From contig BSBN01000040.1 in NCBI GenBank assembly GCA_027924645.1, positions 2,852,001-2,916,000 on the forward strand: 64,000 bases of DNA, read 5' to 3'. Below, piece after piece: positions 33,046 to 46,130 of the stretch. The DNA comes from Cunninghamia lanceolata. Lineage: Eukaryota; Streptophyta; Pinopsida; Cupressales; Cupressaceae. The translations under genes and the position numbers were made by a program. The notes beneath the pieces are model-generated. The model was not told the DNA's origin, did no database searches, and worked only from the letters and a program-made list of their open reading frames with translations. The first letter of the stretch is position 1. Every line of letters starts with the position of its first letter.

Positions 33046-34266
33046 AGGCACCAAGCACCAACCTCACAAGGAACATGAAGCACCAACCTCTAGAAGTTCT
33101 GGAATGATTATAAAATAAATGACATACATACACTGTCAATAATAATCTCTACACAATACAATCATCACCTCTGCTATGAGTGATAAATCATGATTTGCAC
33201 AAACAAAGTCACAGTCCAATTTTAGAACTTCTTTATCACACTTCTCAACCCTTCTATTCTGCAATTCAGAATAAAACAATCTGCTCTTGCAAACATGGAT
33301 ACATATTGTGTGACTCCCAAATTATCTTTTGTTCATTTCCTTCGCACTTAATTCACATTTGCATTTATGTTCGCAGAGCTGCTCAATTCATACATACTTT
33401 ATTCACATCACAAAACAACTTAAGATTATATATATATATTACAATTCTTTCAAATCATTTGCATTGGCTATAATGCATCAAATTAAAACACTCTGCAAAG
33501 TCGGCCTTTGTATTTTGAATTTCAACATATACGTAGGTCGGCCCAACTTTATTCCTACATTGCCACAATTCTTTCAAATCATCTACATTGCCTATTATGC
33601 ATCAAATTAAAACACTCTCCAAAGTTGGCCTATGTATTTTGAATTTCAACATATACTTAGATCGGCCCAACTTTATTCCCACATTGCCAAAACATTATTT
33701 GGGCCCAGTGTAAACAAACTAAGTCGGCCACTTCAGTATTTATTTTATTTTTCTTTAGAAAGTCAGCCAGCTTCAAATATTTCACAATAACTATTTTCAC
33801 TTTAATTCCAAGGGAGATGGCCCAAATAAATAATCAATGTATTTTATTAACGATATTGTAGAGAATTTTGTCGACAACTTTATATCTCTACGAACCTGGG
33901 ACTCTTCTCCATTCACTATCGGTAAAAGTGGCTTTCTGTGAGCTTTTTCTCAAAACCCTTTATCAGCAAAAGTTCACCTGTATAAACCACAACTTAAAAG
34001 TCTTTATAAGCAAAATCAACTTTCTGCGAACTTTGGATATTTTATCTATTATCGACAAAATCACAAATCCACAAACTTAAACTTCTCTCAAACATCTATT
34101 GGTGAATCGAAGATTTTTGAAACTTACAAACTTATCAGCAAAAGCTCATTTCCATGAACCAACTTTCTTACAAACCATTATATTCCTCTTTATTAGCAAA
34201 ATAGACAATCGATGAACTAGCTGTCACATAATGATGAGGTAAAAACATCATCCTAGCCTTGACCCA
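33046..34266 (-). repeat. Right piece of the outer LTR
   Basis: Resumes where 1-295 stopped; the join is marked by TTTAT. It ends in GACCCA followed by ATTACCCCCTTT, the reverse complement of a purine tract, so the element would run on the minus strand with this as its 3' LTR. It contains a 124-bp tandem duplication and, at about 33900-34215, repeated words of the type TATCAGCAAAA. Confidence 0.5.
33441..33688. repeat. Two tandem copies of a 124-bp unit
   Basis: Copies at 33441-33564 and 33565-33688 both start ACAATTCTTTCAAATCAT and end ACATTGCC, with about a dozen substitutions between them. Confidence 0.9.
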
Positions 34267-34723
34267 ATTACCCCCTTTGTGCTGATAAACTAACTCAAAA
34301 TTATGCTAATTTATTAATCTTATGATAAATATTGTCTATTTTTGAAAGAATAGTGTATAAATCTTTGTTCCTAAATTGATTGATTTTGACCACTAATGTT
34401 GACAAGGTTTTATGAAAATATTTGTTATGTCATAAGCAAGTTTTGAATACGATGGAGTGGAGGAAGTGGATATTAATGCAGATTGAAGTCAACATTGCTA
34501 GAGGCCTAGGAGCTCCAGAAATTAAGGAAGCTGATTACTGAAGACTTCAGTCATCTGCTACTCTTCCATCCATATGGTATTTTCATTTATTTTTCTATTC
34601 TTCAAAAGACACTTGAAGCATTTAAGGCTCCACTCAGAGCCCTCTTTATGGCACTGAAAGACAAACTTGTTTAAGTAATTCTGTTATGTTTTGATAAGAC
34701 TTTTAAGCGACAATGATGGGTCG
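34267..34723. other. Unassigned stretch between LTR fragments
   Basis: It starts with the candidate purine tract of the outer element. I see no coding frame and no clear repeat in the rest. Confidence 0.4.
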
Positions 34724-35398
34724 TGTCAGATATCAAATTTTTGGATTTCATTTATAACTTAGACTATTGGATATTTCATTGTGATTGTTTTCACTAGTGG
34801 GTAATTACATGTGCGTAAAAGTAAATTGTCATCATTTTCATAAATACATAAATTTGAAAGTTGTTAATTATGGATTAATATGTTTATGATTATGGATTTA
34901 TGTTTTTTCGTGCTTTGGCTATGATTGATTGGACTAACCTATTGATGAGAATCAGAGTACGACTGAGTGCAAGAATATGTCAAAGATGAGAACATGACTG
35001 AGGTAGAAGCGTCCTAGCCATCAAAAAGAGTTGGCATGATAGAAAAACCTGATGCATGCACACACTCACTTAGTTCACACATACTACATCATGGTATATT
35101 TCATCATTGAATGGTTTCATTATGTTTTAACGTAACCTTGATTGTGCACTTACATTGGATATGGGTTATGGTTGACATTTAATGATTAGCTAATTATATA
35201 ATCTCATTTGCTTAGTTTATTCTTTTGAATTGCATAAGTTCACCATGTAATTTTATGATTCTTTCATCTTATGGATTAAACAAAACTATATGGTCTTATT
35301 TCAAAAATAGACATATTATTTTTTAAATATATAATTTTATATATTTATAATTACATATATACATATATAATTTAAATAATAAATATATGAATCTACTC
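34724..35398 (+). repeat. Solo or truncated LTR of the chromovirus F family
   Basis: Starts TGTCAGATATC and matches, in the opposite orientation, the 3' LTR of element F from 50873 down to about 50200. Shared stretches include GAGTTGGCATGA and CATGCACACACTCACTTAG. It ends where LINE-like sequence begins. Confidence 0.65.
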
Positions 35399-35758
35399 AA
35401 TTCGTCTCTCATGAGAGATTTTGAGAGAGCTCCCAGAGGTTGCACGAGGGTTTCACTGTAAACCTCAGTGTGCTTCCTGTTTGGGTTTCTCTCCCTGTGT
35501 TGGAACCTTTTAGTTTTCTTTGTGTGAATTTGGATTTCAAATGCAATCTTAGGTTTTATATGTCTGTCTGGTTGTTTTGTTAAACTTTGGCTTATGTATA
35601 CTTTGTATCCCTCATTCTTTAATAATTGTTTTTTGAAATTTCAAAAGTTTCGTTGTATTTTCCCTGCCTGGTCCGTTGCGTCACCCTGGTGTCACCTAAG
35701 CAAGTTGATGGGAGGGTGTGGCGGAGATAGTACTGGTAGGTAATGGAATTAATATGCA

Positions 35759-37460
35759 ATGGAAAATATCTCAAATAGAGATGGTGAAAATCTAAAAGGC
35801 CAGACCAAATCCTATTGTGAAGTGGTTAACATTGAGGATGCCGAAACTCTGCCTGAAAATGCGGGTTTCTCGTTCAATTATGCATTCAGAGGCGACGGTG
35901 GAGTCTCCAAGGAAATTGGTGCGGGAAGTGAGAATATGGGACAAGGAAAAGGTGAGTCCTCAGCCATGCCAAGGAAAATTTCTTTATGCCCAAATGAAGA
36001 TATGGTTAAAGCAGTGAAAAATGAAGAATCTAGACTGAAAAACATAGTAGATTTTTTTACATGTATTAATCTTGAGAAAATGCCATCGAGGAAGTTTTTG
36101 ATAATTGTGGGGTAAAAAACTAGGCATCCACTTCTCTTTCTATAGAATGATTCAAGCGAGCATTTTTGTCATATTCTTCAAAAACCACAGTATGCAAAGG
36201 AGGGTTGTAGAAAAAAAATTTGGAATATTGGGCGGGCATTATTTAAAGCCTCTACTTGGTCTCCAGACACTACTCACAAGGAAATTCAGTTTTGTTCGGT
36301 TCCCAGGTGGGTTTTGGTCAAAAAAGTTCCTATTCAATTCTAGAACTTCTTACCTCAGATAATCAAACCTTTCAGAAAAATTCTAAAGATAGATGAAACT
36401 AGAACTATTCTTCCTCATTTAGACGCAAGACTGTTAGTGGCCTTTAACACGGGGACACAGATTCCTGATATTGTTGAAAGACACTGGGAAAAAAAAATTG
36501 TCCAATGTGAAATTGTGGGATTAGGAGGGTTAAACTCTTATTTTCTGTGTAAAATGGATGGTCATCAAAGGGGGGACTGCCCTGTCCTTAACAAGAATGC
36601 AAAAAAAGACAATTTGGGCTTTGAAGCCAAAGATAAGACTGGCTCTAATAAACACAAAAGTAAGACTTCAGGGGCTTTGGGTAGTGACTCTAGGGTCCTC
36701 CCCCCCGAGGTTATGAATAACCAATATGTAAATGATGGCAATCCTAATTTGGGAAGGGGTAAACAAATGGTAAGGATGAGTGTCTTAAAACTAAAGGTAT
36801 CTCAAACACTAGAGGTTTCGCTTCTACTGTGCTAAGCATTGATACCCAAGATGATGGGAATTCTGACAGCACACAGGATGGAACCCTTATTTTATTCTCC
36901 ATGGAAGAAAATGATAATGAAAGCTTGATGGAAGAGGACCTATCCTTTGTGTCTCAAATTAAAGAAACTCAGCTTCAAGATAACACTTGGATTGTAGATG
37001 GTAAACCTAGTGAGGATCAAACTAAGGCACCAGATAATAACATACAAGGCTATAGCTCTGATAATGGATTTATTAGTGTGAGAAGGAAGAAAAATGCCCA
37101 GCAATTGGCTCTAGACAAGATCAGAGAGGTAGCAGAGCAAAGGAATAAATTAGATAAGTTGAAGGAGGAGTTTTTAAAAAGAAGAAAAGAGGCAGATCCC
37201 CGAGGGGTAGATTTAGAACTTTATGAACAAAGCAACATGAAAGCAGCTTCTACCTCTGTTGGAGATAAGATGATCTCATAGGGCAATCTAGAAGGGGGGA
37301 GAAACATTCAAGAAGTAGATAAATTAGAAGAGGAAGGTAAGAAAAGAAAGAATATGAGCAAAACCAATAGCTCAGTAAAGCCAGGAAAGAAGGGAAAGGA
37401 TGTTCTTATTCCCAAATATTTTGATAGCATTAGGAAGGGGGATAACCCCAAATCCACCTA
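35759..37460 (+). pseudogene. LINE ORF1, nucleic-acid-binding protein, decayed
   Basis: Three frames in succession. The first (35759-36115) begins MENISNRDG. The middle (36437-36835) reads FNTGTQIPDIV, then a degenerate knuckle ending CKMDGHQRGDCP. The last (36829-37281) is charged and helical, with a basic C-terminus to about 37460. This order is usual for plant L1 ORF1, which binds element RNA. Frameshifts separate the parts. Confidence 0.6.
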
Positions 37461-37473
37461 AGCATAGTTACAG

Positions 37474-40400
37474 ATGAAGAACTTTCACTACTTCAATTGG
37501 AAAGTTAGAGGTTTAGAGTCCCTTGATAGAAAGTATGTAGTTAGAGACTTCTGCAATAAAAACAAGGATATGGATATCTTGATGATTTAAGAAATCAAAG
37601 CTGTCAGATTTATGATGGAAAACACCTTAAGATTTGTTTGGAGTGAGGCCATTATTTTTACCACAAAGCATGAGAGAGGCAAAGAAGGTATTGCCATTCT
37701 GCTAAATAGGAAATGGGAAAATCTTCTCAGAGATTCATGACACTCACCTTGCAAAAGATGCATTTGGATAGCATTGGATGTAGGTGGCTTGGTTGTTGGC
37801 ATTTGCTCAATCTATGCTCCTAATGAGTACTATAAGAGGGTTGAACTTTGGAACTGGATGACCTCAGATCTGCCTAAAGTACCTTGGGTTATTGGGGGGT
37901 GGGGGGGGGGGGAATTTCAACATGATAGAGCAAATGGAAGATAAAAAAGGAGGTAACCCTATGGATTGGAAAGGGAATGATAAATTATTTTGGCAAAGGC
38001 TAAAAAAATCATTGAAACTGTTAGACCCTCTAGAAGGAGAAAAGAAGAACAACAAGGGCATTTGGTAATCTTGGTCTAACTTTCAAAAAGCAAACAAAAG
38101 GATATATTACAGACTGGACAGATTCTATGTGGAGAAGGAAACTTTTTTATCCAAAATGAGAAGGAAATGAATAAAGTCCAAGTTATTCCTAATACTCTAT
38201 CTAACCATCATCCAATAAAGGCAGTAATAACAATAAAAAATAAGAGCAAAAATTTAGGAAGCAAAAGGGCGGTTTCTTTAAGCTCAATTGTGATTTACTA
38301 AAAGATCAAGACACTATGAATGGCATCAAAACATTTAGAAATATTTGTAAGTCTCTTTACAAAAATGAGGAAGTCTTTCTCTACTGGAGCAGGTTGACAG
38401 AGTCCTGTAAATTAGTTTTCCAAGTTGTGGGAAAAAATACTCATTAGATAGAAAAAGAGAAGAAACTTTGCTGCAAGAAGAGTTCCTTCAAGTTGAAGAA
38501 AAACTACAGGACAATCCAAAGGATGATCAATTAATTGAAAAATTAGGCAAGGTGAAACATAGCTTAAGAAAGTGCCAAATTAGGAAAGCTCAAGGGGCCA
38601 AAATCAGAGCAAAATTGAATTGGTTGGAAGGACAAGGGCACAAAATACTTCTTCAACCCGCTTAAATACAAAAATATAAAAGAAAACATTGAAGCTATAG
38701 TGGTTAATGGTGATTGCCTGAGGAAACAAGAGGATATCTTAGAAGCCTTTAGGGGCTTCTATGAAAAATTATTCAAAGCAGAAGATAACTACCCTAGGTG
38801 CTTGGAAGCTCAATAATTTTGTTGCAAAATCTGCAAGTTTAAAGTGATTAGGAGATGAGAAATACTCTAGAAAAAGAACTATCAAAAGAGGAAATAGAAT
38901 ATACCATCAAGTCTATGAGCAATGGGAAGTCCCTTGGGGTTGATGGCCTCTCGATTGAGTTTTATAAAGCTAATATGGACTAGATAGTGGATGATCTGTT
39001 GGAACTTTACAAGGAGGCATTACAAAAGGTACTTTAGGCAAAGATATAAACAAAGGAATCATCAAACTCTTACCCTAAGGTGGTGACAAAATAGAAATTA
39101 AAAACTGGAGACCCATTACATTATTAAATATGTCTTATAAAATTATTGCCAAGGTTTTGGCTCTTAGGGTGAGAGACATTCTTCTGGAGGTTATTAACTC
39201 AACCCAAACTGGGTTCATAAAGGGTAGATACATATTGGAAAACATTATTACAAGTTGGGTAGCTCTTTCGTGGGCAAAAGAGACCAATCAAAATGCTGGC
39301 ATACTCCTCTTAGATTTTGAAAAAGCTTATGACCGAGTGGAATGGTCTTTTATCTTCAAAATTCTTAGAGCCATTGGTTTCCCTGAAGTCTTTTGCAAGA
39401 TGGTAGAAATGATGTTTGTAGATGCTTCTACCCAAGTTGAGGTTAATGGTGAAATGTCTGCTCCTTTTAAAATGGGTAGATCTATTAGACAAGGTTGCCC
39501 CCTCTTTATTTGTGATTGCATATGAAGCCCTCTACTATATATTGAGAACATATCTAATTAAAGGTAGAATTGAAGGTATTTCCTTACCTAATGGGGTCAG
39601 ATTGTTAAATGTGCAATTTGTAGATGATACTTCTTTTTTTCCTAGAGTTAACAATCAGGAGATGGAAAGGTTGGAGAAGAGGTTAGAGATATTTTGTTTA
39701 GCCTCTTAGGATAAAATTTCCTCTGCTAAATCTATCCTTTTGACTTGGGATCAGTCAGTTCCTACCTGGCTAGATCTTGGCAAATGGCAGTGGGGGGGAC
39801 CAACAATGCAGGTTAGGTTTCTTGGGATCCCCTTTGCCATTTGCCCTTCTTTGAAGCTTATGTGGGATTGGCTCTTTTCTAAGATTGAAAGGAAACTCAA
39901 AAGTTGGAATAGAATGCATCTTTCCCTGGCAAGAAGGGTGCAAGTTTGTCAAAAGATTCTTTCTGCCTACTCAATCATTTATTCCTTAATGTGGCTCTTT
40001 GCCAACTATCAGTTTGATGTCATTCATAGGCTGATTAGAAATTTCTTGTGGTCTAATGGAAAGGGGAAGAGCAAAAAAATCTTGTCAGGTGGCAGTGGTG
40101 CTATCTCAGTAAAGACTTAGGAGGGTTGGGGCTCAAGGACTTGAAAATGCAGGGTGTTGCTCTGGCAACAAAGTGGATAGTCAATTCCTTATTTGGTGAT
40201 GAGCCTTGGAAGGTTTTGGTCAAAAACAATCTTGTGATGTCTACTCTGAGGAAGAAGAAAGGTTGGGGAAAGTTACACTTTCATGATGCCTTGTTGGGGG
40301 ATTTCAAATCTAAGCCTGGGGGATCTGTAGTCTTTGGGAGTATCTAGAAAGCATGGGAACATGCTAAGGAGCTTATCGTGGGCAGAGAAGGTGTTAACCT

Positions 40401-40936
40401 GGAAAATAATAGTTTATGGGGGCACAGATCCATTTGGTGGAATGTGAGACGCAAAGGTAAACCTCTAGCCTTGTTGCAAGGTTGCTTTTCTAGGTTGTGC
40501 AATGAAAAAGGCCTAATTAACCTGAAGGATCTCTATGATGAAGGTTCTCCTAAAATGTGGGTAAAAATTAAAGAAGAGTTTAAGTTAAACAAGAACCAAT
40601 TTAGAACCTATTCTACACTAAATAAAGCTTTGATGAGCAAGTTTTAATCAAATGTTTCTCTAGTAGGTGAAGAAAGTATTGAGAAGCTAAAATAGGTAGA
40701 TGGAACCAGTTTCTTGAATGTCAAGCCCAAAATGATTTATAAAATGTTTTTCAACTCTAAATAAATTTTCTAGTACATCCTCAAGTCTTAGAGTGATACC
40801 TTGGGGTACTAAGTTTTATCCAAGGTCTTTAAATTGTTGTGGTCAAAAACTTTAGAACCCAAAAAAGCTTGTTTCAAATGGTTGTTAATCCTAAACAAAC
40901 TGTGTACTGGTATAGACAATGTCTTATGCCCTGTAT
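37474..40936 (+). pseudogene. LINE ORF2, endonuclease and reverse transcriptase, decayed
   Basis: Starts MKNFHYFNWKVRGLES. APE-type endonuclease: RGKEGIAILLN, CSIYAPNEYYKR and, near 37913, NFNM, where the usual GGDFN is disrupted by a G-run. RT: AKVLALRVRDILLEVINSTQ, TGFIKGRYILENI, LLDFEKAYDRVEW, RSIRQGCPL (frameshift at about 39500) and VQFVDDTSFF in place of the usual FADD. Tail: LARRVQVCQKIL, KMQGVALATKWIVNSL, then zf-RVT-like KACFKWLLILNKLCTGIDNV. The last zinc ligands are missing. Many stops; not functional. Confidence 0.8.
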
Positions 40937-40942
40937 GATGAG

Positions 40943-43203
40943 GTAACGGTCAGGGGATTAGTTGTAGATTCTTCTGAGATGGCCATTGCCCAAGTCACAG
41001 GATTGTTGCGCACAGGGTCTGAGTATCCATCTCGTGCTGATGCAGCTGCAGCAAGGGAAGAATTCTATGAGTGATGAGAGCACTTGGACTCCACAACACA
41101 AGGTACACAGAGATTATCCCTTCCATTTTAGGGGGGAAAATGTGCTTCATACATCATTAAATGCATTACCTGTGATGGCCAACATAATTTGTTGTATACT
41201 GTGCATTTTAAGTTGCTTAATCATCTATGCCATGATAAGCTAGTCAATGTTCCCAATTTCCTATATAATATGTTGAAAAGGATGGTGTTTGAATACTAGA
41301 AAAAGCAATCAAACACCACGTTGTCCCATCATTGTTTAATATCCTTATTGATAAAGAGGAGCCTAAGAATTCAACACCCACAGGTTGATTGGGAAGATTT
41401 TAAACAATGTGTAGATATCACAACACTGTTGGAAGAACTTGAAGCAGAGAATGAACCCCAGTATGAGCCTGAACCTGAGATGGAGCCTGAGAAAGAGGGG
41501 CCCCAGGAGGACAACACTCCAGAGGATAGGCCACAATAGAGGAACCCTCATCTTCTAAACCTAAACCTATGAGGCACTGATTCAACACCTGTTAAGAAAA
41601 AGAGAAACAAGAAAAGTGTTGAGAAGCATAAAAGTGCTAAGGAGGGAGAAGATGCACGGGAAAAGAAGAGGAAGAGGAGTAAAAAGAAAAGGAAAAATGA
41701 AGTCAAATAGGAGACTGCTACTCCTAGGCGCTCATGAAGGTTAAAGAGGCAAAGTGTGAAGGAAAGAGCTGTTGAGGAACAGGGGCAGGAAAAAGGTGAA
41801 GGACAACGGCATCATGATCCAACACTAGTGAATTTAGTTTTGGATAAAGGAGGAATTGCCCCTGAAGATGTCCCTACTAATGCTCCTGAGGATGTCTCTG
41901 TTGATACTTGTGAAATGTTAATGTGTCTGCTAAAAAGAGGAGGTATGTTTCTTCGACTTCTGAATCTGATTCAGAGGATATGTTTATTGCAAAGAAAATG
42001 GGAAAGTCAGTTCCTAGTAGTTCTGCTAAGGAAATTTTTGATATAACTAGGAATGATAATGATGAAGGTCTAAATTTTGAGAAAGAAAAAGAATTGTTGG
42101 AGGATAGAAACATAAGAAAAGAACTGCAAGAGGCTCTTGACAGAATAAAACACTTGGAAGAGTGGGTGAAAGGATATGAAGAGAAGGATAAAGAAAAGGA
42201 GAAAAGAATACAAGAGTTGGAGGAGAGAATTCAGACCTATGGCCTTGGAACTAATTTAGATCTATTAGCATAGATGGTTGTAAGTAAAAAAAATGCTAAA
42301 GAAAATGAAGTAGTCATTCCACAACCTCCTGTAACAAGAACTCCAGTATACCACACTACTTTGTCTTTGGGTTTTGAATTAATGAAACTCACTCATAAAT
42401 CCAAACAAGGAACAGAAAACTGCGAGAAGGAAAAATAGAATCTCAATGCATCAATAGAAGATAAGAATTTGGTGATAAAAAGGTTGGAGGATAAGCTGAC
42501 AGAGGTAATTGACAGGGCCATACAAATCATTAGGTGTAGACCTCCACCAAGGGTGTATGCATTGTTCCTAAAAGAAAAGTTTCTTAGTTTCTAGTTTAAT
42601 AGGTTCATTAATAATCAGCTTGCTTTACATTCGAGGCATATTTTCTACAGCCATTTTAAAGAAGTCAGTTTAGAGGAGCAAGACCAATTGTGTGAATATT
42701 GTTTGCATATCTACTTAATGACAGAGGATAAAGAATGGAACCCTTCAATTTATGTTGGAGATTTGCAGGTTAGGGCACTGTTATCATATCTCAAGAATGA
42801 GAAGCTAATAGGGGAATTGATGGATAAGTATGAGGAACAAGAGAAAACAGTGGCACTACAAGTCAGAAGGGAAGCATTGAATCGTGATGTAATCCCCACT
42901 CAATGGTTAACACTCCTCTCACACAAAGGTCCAGGAAAAATAATTATAGATTTGAGACTACGAGATCACAAAAGGATACAGTAGTTAGCATGGCCTATGC
43001 TTCAAAATTGTCTAAGGTATGTGCAAGATAGATGGAATAGTTTAACTCCAGCACTACAGAGGAAAGAGCCTCATTCTTTTCATAATTTTATGAATATATT
43101 TGTGAGATTGCGCAAGTATATCCAGATTTCAGAGCAAACAGGAGTGGGATGGCTGCCACTTACTTTTCATCCTCCTATTCTCCTTTATCCAGTACCACAC
43201 TAG
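40943..43203 (+). pseudogene. Accessory protein of J, decayed, function unknown
   Basis: Fragments in shifting frames: VTVRGLVVDSSEMAIAQVTG and YPSRADAAAAREEFY near 40945-41070; LEELEAENEPQYEPEPE at 41430-41500; a basic KKKRK stretch near 41650-41700; a Ser/Asp-rich patch and strong coiled coil at 41923-42273; then helical frames at 42688-42984 and 42997-43203. Order: possible globular part, acidic Glu/Pro repeats, basic patch, coiled coil. The layout resembles the G gene and the E accessory frame. No pol domain. Confidence 0.45.
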
Positions 43204-43397
43204 ACAGGGGAAAAGGGTGACGAACGTAGGAATGCAGAATCAGTCAAATTGGATAGGCTTGCTTGTTACAATGGTTTTTATCTTAATCAAGGTGAAGGAG
43301 TCAGAAAAATAATGGACTTGAGGCAAATTACTCTGCACTACAATCTTCTCCCCTAGGTGTTCAATTCAATGATTTTGCTTGAGGGCAAGCAAAAGGC

Positions 43398-43411
43398 TAA
43401 GTTGGGGGGAA
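43398..43411 (+). promoter_or_regulatory. Polypurine tract of J
   Basis: TAAGTTGGGGGGAA directly before the LTR start, preceded by TTGAGGGCAAGCAAAAGGC. This combination is characteristic of Tat/Retand-type elements. Confidence 0.6.
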
Positions 43412-44780
43412 TGATGGGATGAAATATTGACCCCTTTTTTATGTTGTTTTTATATGCTTTTAGAACTTTTCCATATGATCCTCCAGACACTTTAACAACA
43501 TCACCATCATTATATGCTATCTTTATATATTCTTTGCAAGACTTTGAATCTATGTTATTAATATGTAATATGGTGATGATATTATCAATTGAATGATTTA
43601 AATATGAGTATGCATGCAATATAGATGGAATCCAATGGTTTAGTCATGAAGGTTATTTGTGTGCATATGTTTTGTGAATTAACCCCTGTACAACAAGAAC
43701 ATGTCATCAAGGAAATGAGCATTTGCAGAGAAGTTGCAGAAAGGAGAATTAAAGGAAGTGAAGTTAGGATGCCAAAAGTGCAGGAAGCTGGAGGATGAAT
43801 GTGAACCATCATGGATAGGAATAAATGCAGAAGAAGTAGACTTGTTTCAAATGCAGCGTGTGTTCTTTATGCAAGCCATTGCATAAGAATTCTTGTTTGG
43901 ATAGGACTCTTCTTCCTCTATTCAGTTAGATTAATAAATCAATCTCAAACCTATATCCTAGTATCTAGGAATGGATTAATGGTTGAAGTTAGTTGGTAGT
44001 TGCATAAAACTCTCCTGCTTCTATATAAGTTAGGAGGGATGAGTTAGATATCAAGTTAGTCATTTTTATTTTCCAGTTACTCAGTTGTTACTATGTTTTT
44101 TCTATATTGGAAGATCCAGACATGTTTTAAAGAATGTCATTATTGAATACAATCTGAAAGAGATTTTGTTTATAATATGAAGTGAATGAAACTATGTGTT
44201 ATGAAGATGCATAAGAATCTGAATTAGATTTGATTTCTAGTTATAGTGAGTCAGTCCCTTGAGCTGGCCACTCAAGGTACTGATCCTCTCTTTATTTATA
44301 TCCTCATTCCTTTATGCATTCTTGTTAAATCTATTTTTCATTTGCATATGAATACATTACGAGTCACTTAGATTTCTTTGATTGTCAAATTACAGTAGTA
44401 TGGTTCATGAACAAATGCATGCTTTGTTTACTTTAAGTCCTCCGGAGGTTAGCATTAGTTCTCTTATCATTTTAGATGTCTTGAGTTAATTCTGCAATTT
44501 TCTGTTATTAACAGTCTACAACTTATGCTAAAGGTACCCATAGCCACTAGATCCTATAACTGTTTTTATTGTTCTTGCACTTCTGTGAATTCCAGCAAAG
44601 TAGAATAGCCTAAGTAGGTTTGGATAAGTTGGTTTAGAAAGAATATGAGCCTTGAAGGCACATACAGTGCAGTGCCATCATAAGCTTATGCTCCTTGGTT
44701 GATAATTTAATGTAGGAAGTACAATGATAGAGTGGACTGTTTAGATAGGTTTACCCCTGAATTATGTTAAGTCCGCAACA
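43412..44780 (+). repeat. 3' LTR of J
   Basis: Starts TGATGGGATG after the purine tract. The right edge GTCCGCAACA at 44780 is my best TG...CA end; no second copy is available to test it. TATATAA at 44022-44028 fits an LTR promoter. Confidence 0.5.
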
Positions 44781-45059
44781 CATTAGTTTTCCTCTACACA
44801 CATGACTAAGAATCATGACCTCCTTGAGTAGTTTGATTATGTCCATGTCGACATACGTAAGGTAGATATTGACCCCTGATGGAGGATAGCGTTGGTGGAA
44901 GTCTAGCAATTATAAATAGGGTGTTACCCTAGTGATCTAAAAGCACTTGTAGATGAGCCACTTCAAGTGCAACTTTGTTAGCTTGCACTTGAATTTACAT
45001 AAGAACATTGTAGAAAATCATAACTTTAGTAAAAGGAGAGAAGTGATTATCAATAAAAC
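44781..45059. other. Unassigned stretch with a TATA box
   Basis: TATAAATAGG at 44911-44920 and a TTGACCCCTGATGG word recalling the J LTR start. It may be part of another LTR. No gene. Confidence 0.35.
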
Positions 45060-46130
45060 AACTAATAAAAAAAATCTATCTTTCCAAATGCTAACAAGAT
45101 TTTCCACCCTGAAAGCATGCCAAATCTAGGTGAATTTAGTAGGATTTCTGAGCCAATCTCCCAATAAAACCACATTCCATGAGAAAGGGTCAGGTCTAAA
45201 AGGCTTGAAAAAATCATGAATCCAATTCCAAGATTCTTGAGCTTTGGGATAACATAGAAAAGGTTCTTGAGAGTCTCCCATTGTCTAAATAATGGACAAC
45301 AAGGATTGACAAATCCTAGATGAGTTAATTTAGTACCAATGGTAAGACCCTGATAAAGAATGCATAAGGAAAAATGGGAAAACTTTAGTTCAAGAATAAC
45401 TAACCAAACATTCTAAAATTTGTGTTGCCAAGAGCCCAACAAAGAATGGAAAAGTCATCTATGGTTCAACTTAGGCGCCATGTGAAGATGCTAAAATAGC
45501 TAGGCATAACCCTTGCAAGGTCTGTAGTTACAAAAGGTGTGTCTAGGTACCATTTCTAATCTTTGCACCAAGGTTTGATACATCTAACCCTAATTTAATG
45601 ATGTATATTAGGGGGAACTAAATTAGTAACAATTTGGTAAGTCTCCAAATCCTAGTTGGAGAGCCTATATTTCAATTTGGCATTAGGCTAGGAGAGAAAA
45701 TTTCTAGTAGTCTTGAAAAAAAGATTAGGAAAAGTCTTAATACCCTTGTTGTAGAATTTCAAAGCATGAATATATGCATCCTTAGTGAGCAGACAAAATT
45801 TACAAGAAATAACAAGAGACCACTAAATGGACTATTTATTGATATATAATCCCTTATGAAAGTTATTTCCATCCCATAAGAGCCAAGGTTTGATGGCCTC
45901 CTAAATAACAAAAGTTCCATGGATTTGAATAGGTTCCTTCATTATAAGATGAGTATAAAGACAAAGACATTTCCAAGCCTAATACCCATAGGACACTCTG
46001 ATAAACATTTAATGTATAATCAACATCTTCCAAGCTTCATTTCCTTCAAGGGATCTAACTATCCATTTAGCACATTGTCATGCCCATCGTTGGACATTGA
46101 CAAAACACACTGACACAACATTTTTTTAAA
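45060..46130 (-). pseudogene. Minus-strand L1 relic, RT tail and zf-RVT region
   Basis: Reading the minus strand from about 46120: AKWIVRSLEGNEAWKMLI matches the tail of LINE ORF2 near 40160-40215 (TKWIVNSLFGDEPWKVLV). Further on come a LGFVNPCCPLFRQWETLKNL zf-RVT-like region (about 45240-45330) and GMWFYWEIGSE. It is broken by many stops. It is from the same broad LINE group as 35399-40936, in the opposite orientation. Confidence 0.6.

Larger units (their letters stand above)
35399..40936 (+). mobile_element. L1-type LINE, decayed and 3'-truncated
   Basis: Ordered ORF1 (zinc knuckle), endonuclease, RT and zf-RVT tail are all recognisable but broken by stops and frameshifts. A 5' leader of about 360 bp (35399-35758) precedes ORF1. 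The element stops inside the zf-RVT region at about 40936, where J sequence starts, so its 3' end and poly-A tail are missing. Confidence 0.75.
40937..44780 (+). mobile_element. Element J: 3' half of a Tat-like LTR element
   Basis: A decayed non-pol coding region is followed by a TAAGTTGGGGGGAATGATG signal like the polypurine tracts of Tat/Retand-type Gypsy elements, then an LTR. No 5' LTR or primer site is present; the left end abuts the LINE directly. Confidence 0.55.

Noticed and set aside
33180..33610. Frames of 93-97 codons in the outer LTR
   Set aside because: One crosses a (TA)n run and they overlap the 124-bp tandem duplication. No domain, no context.
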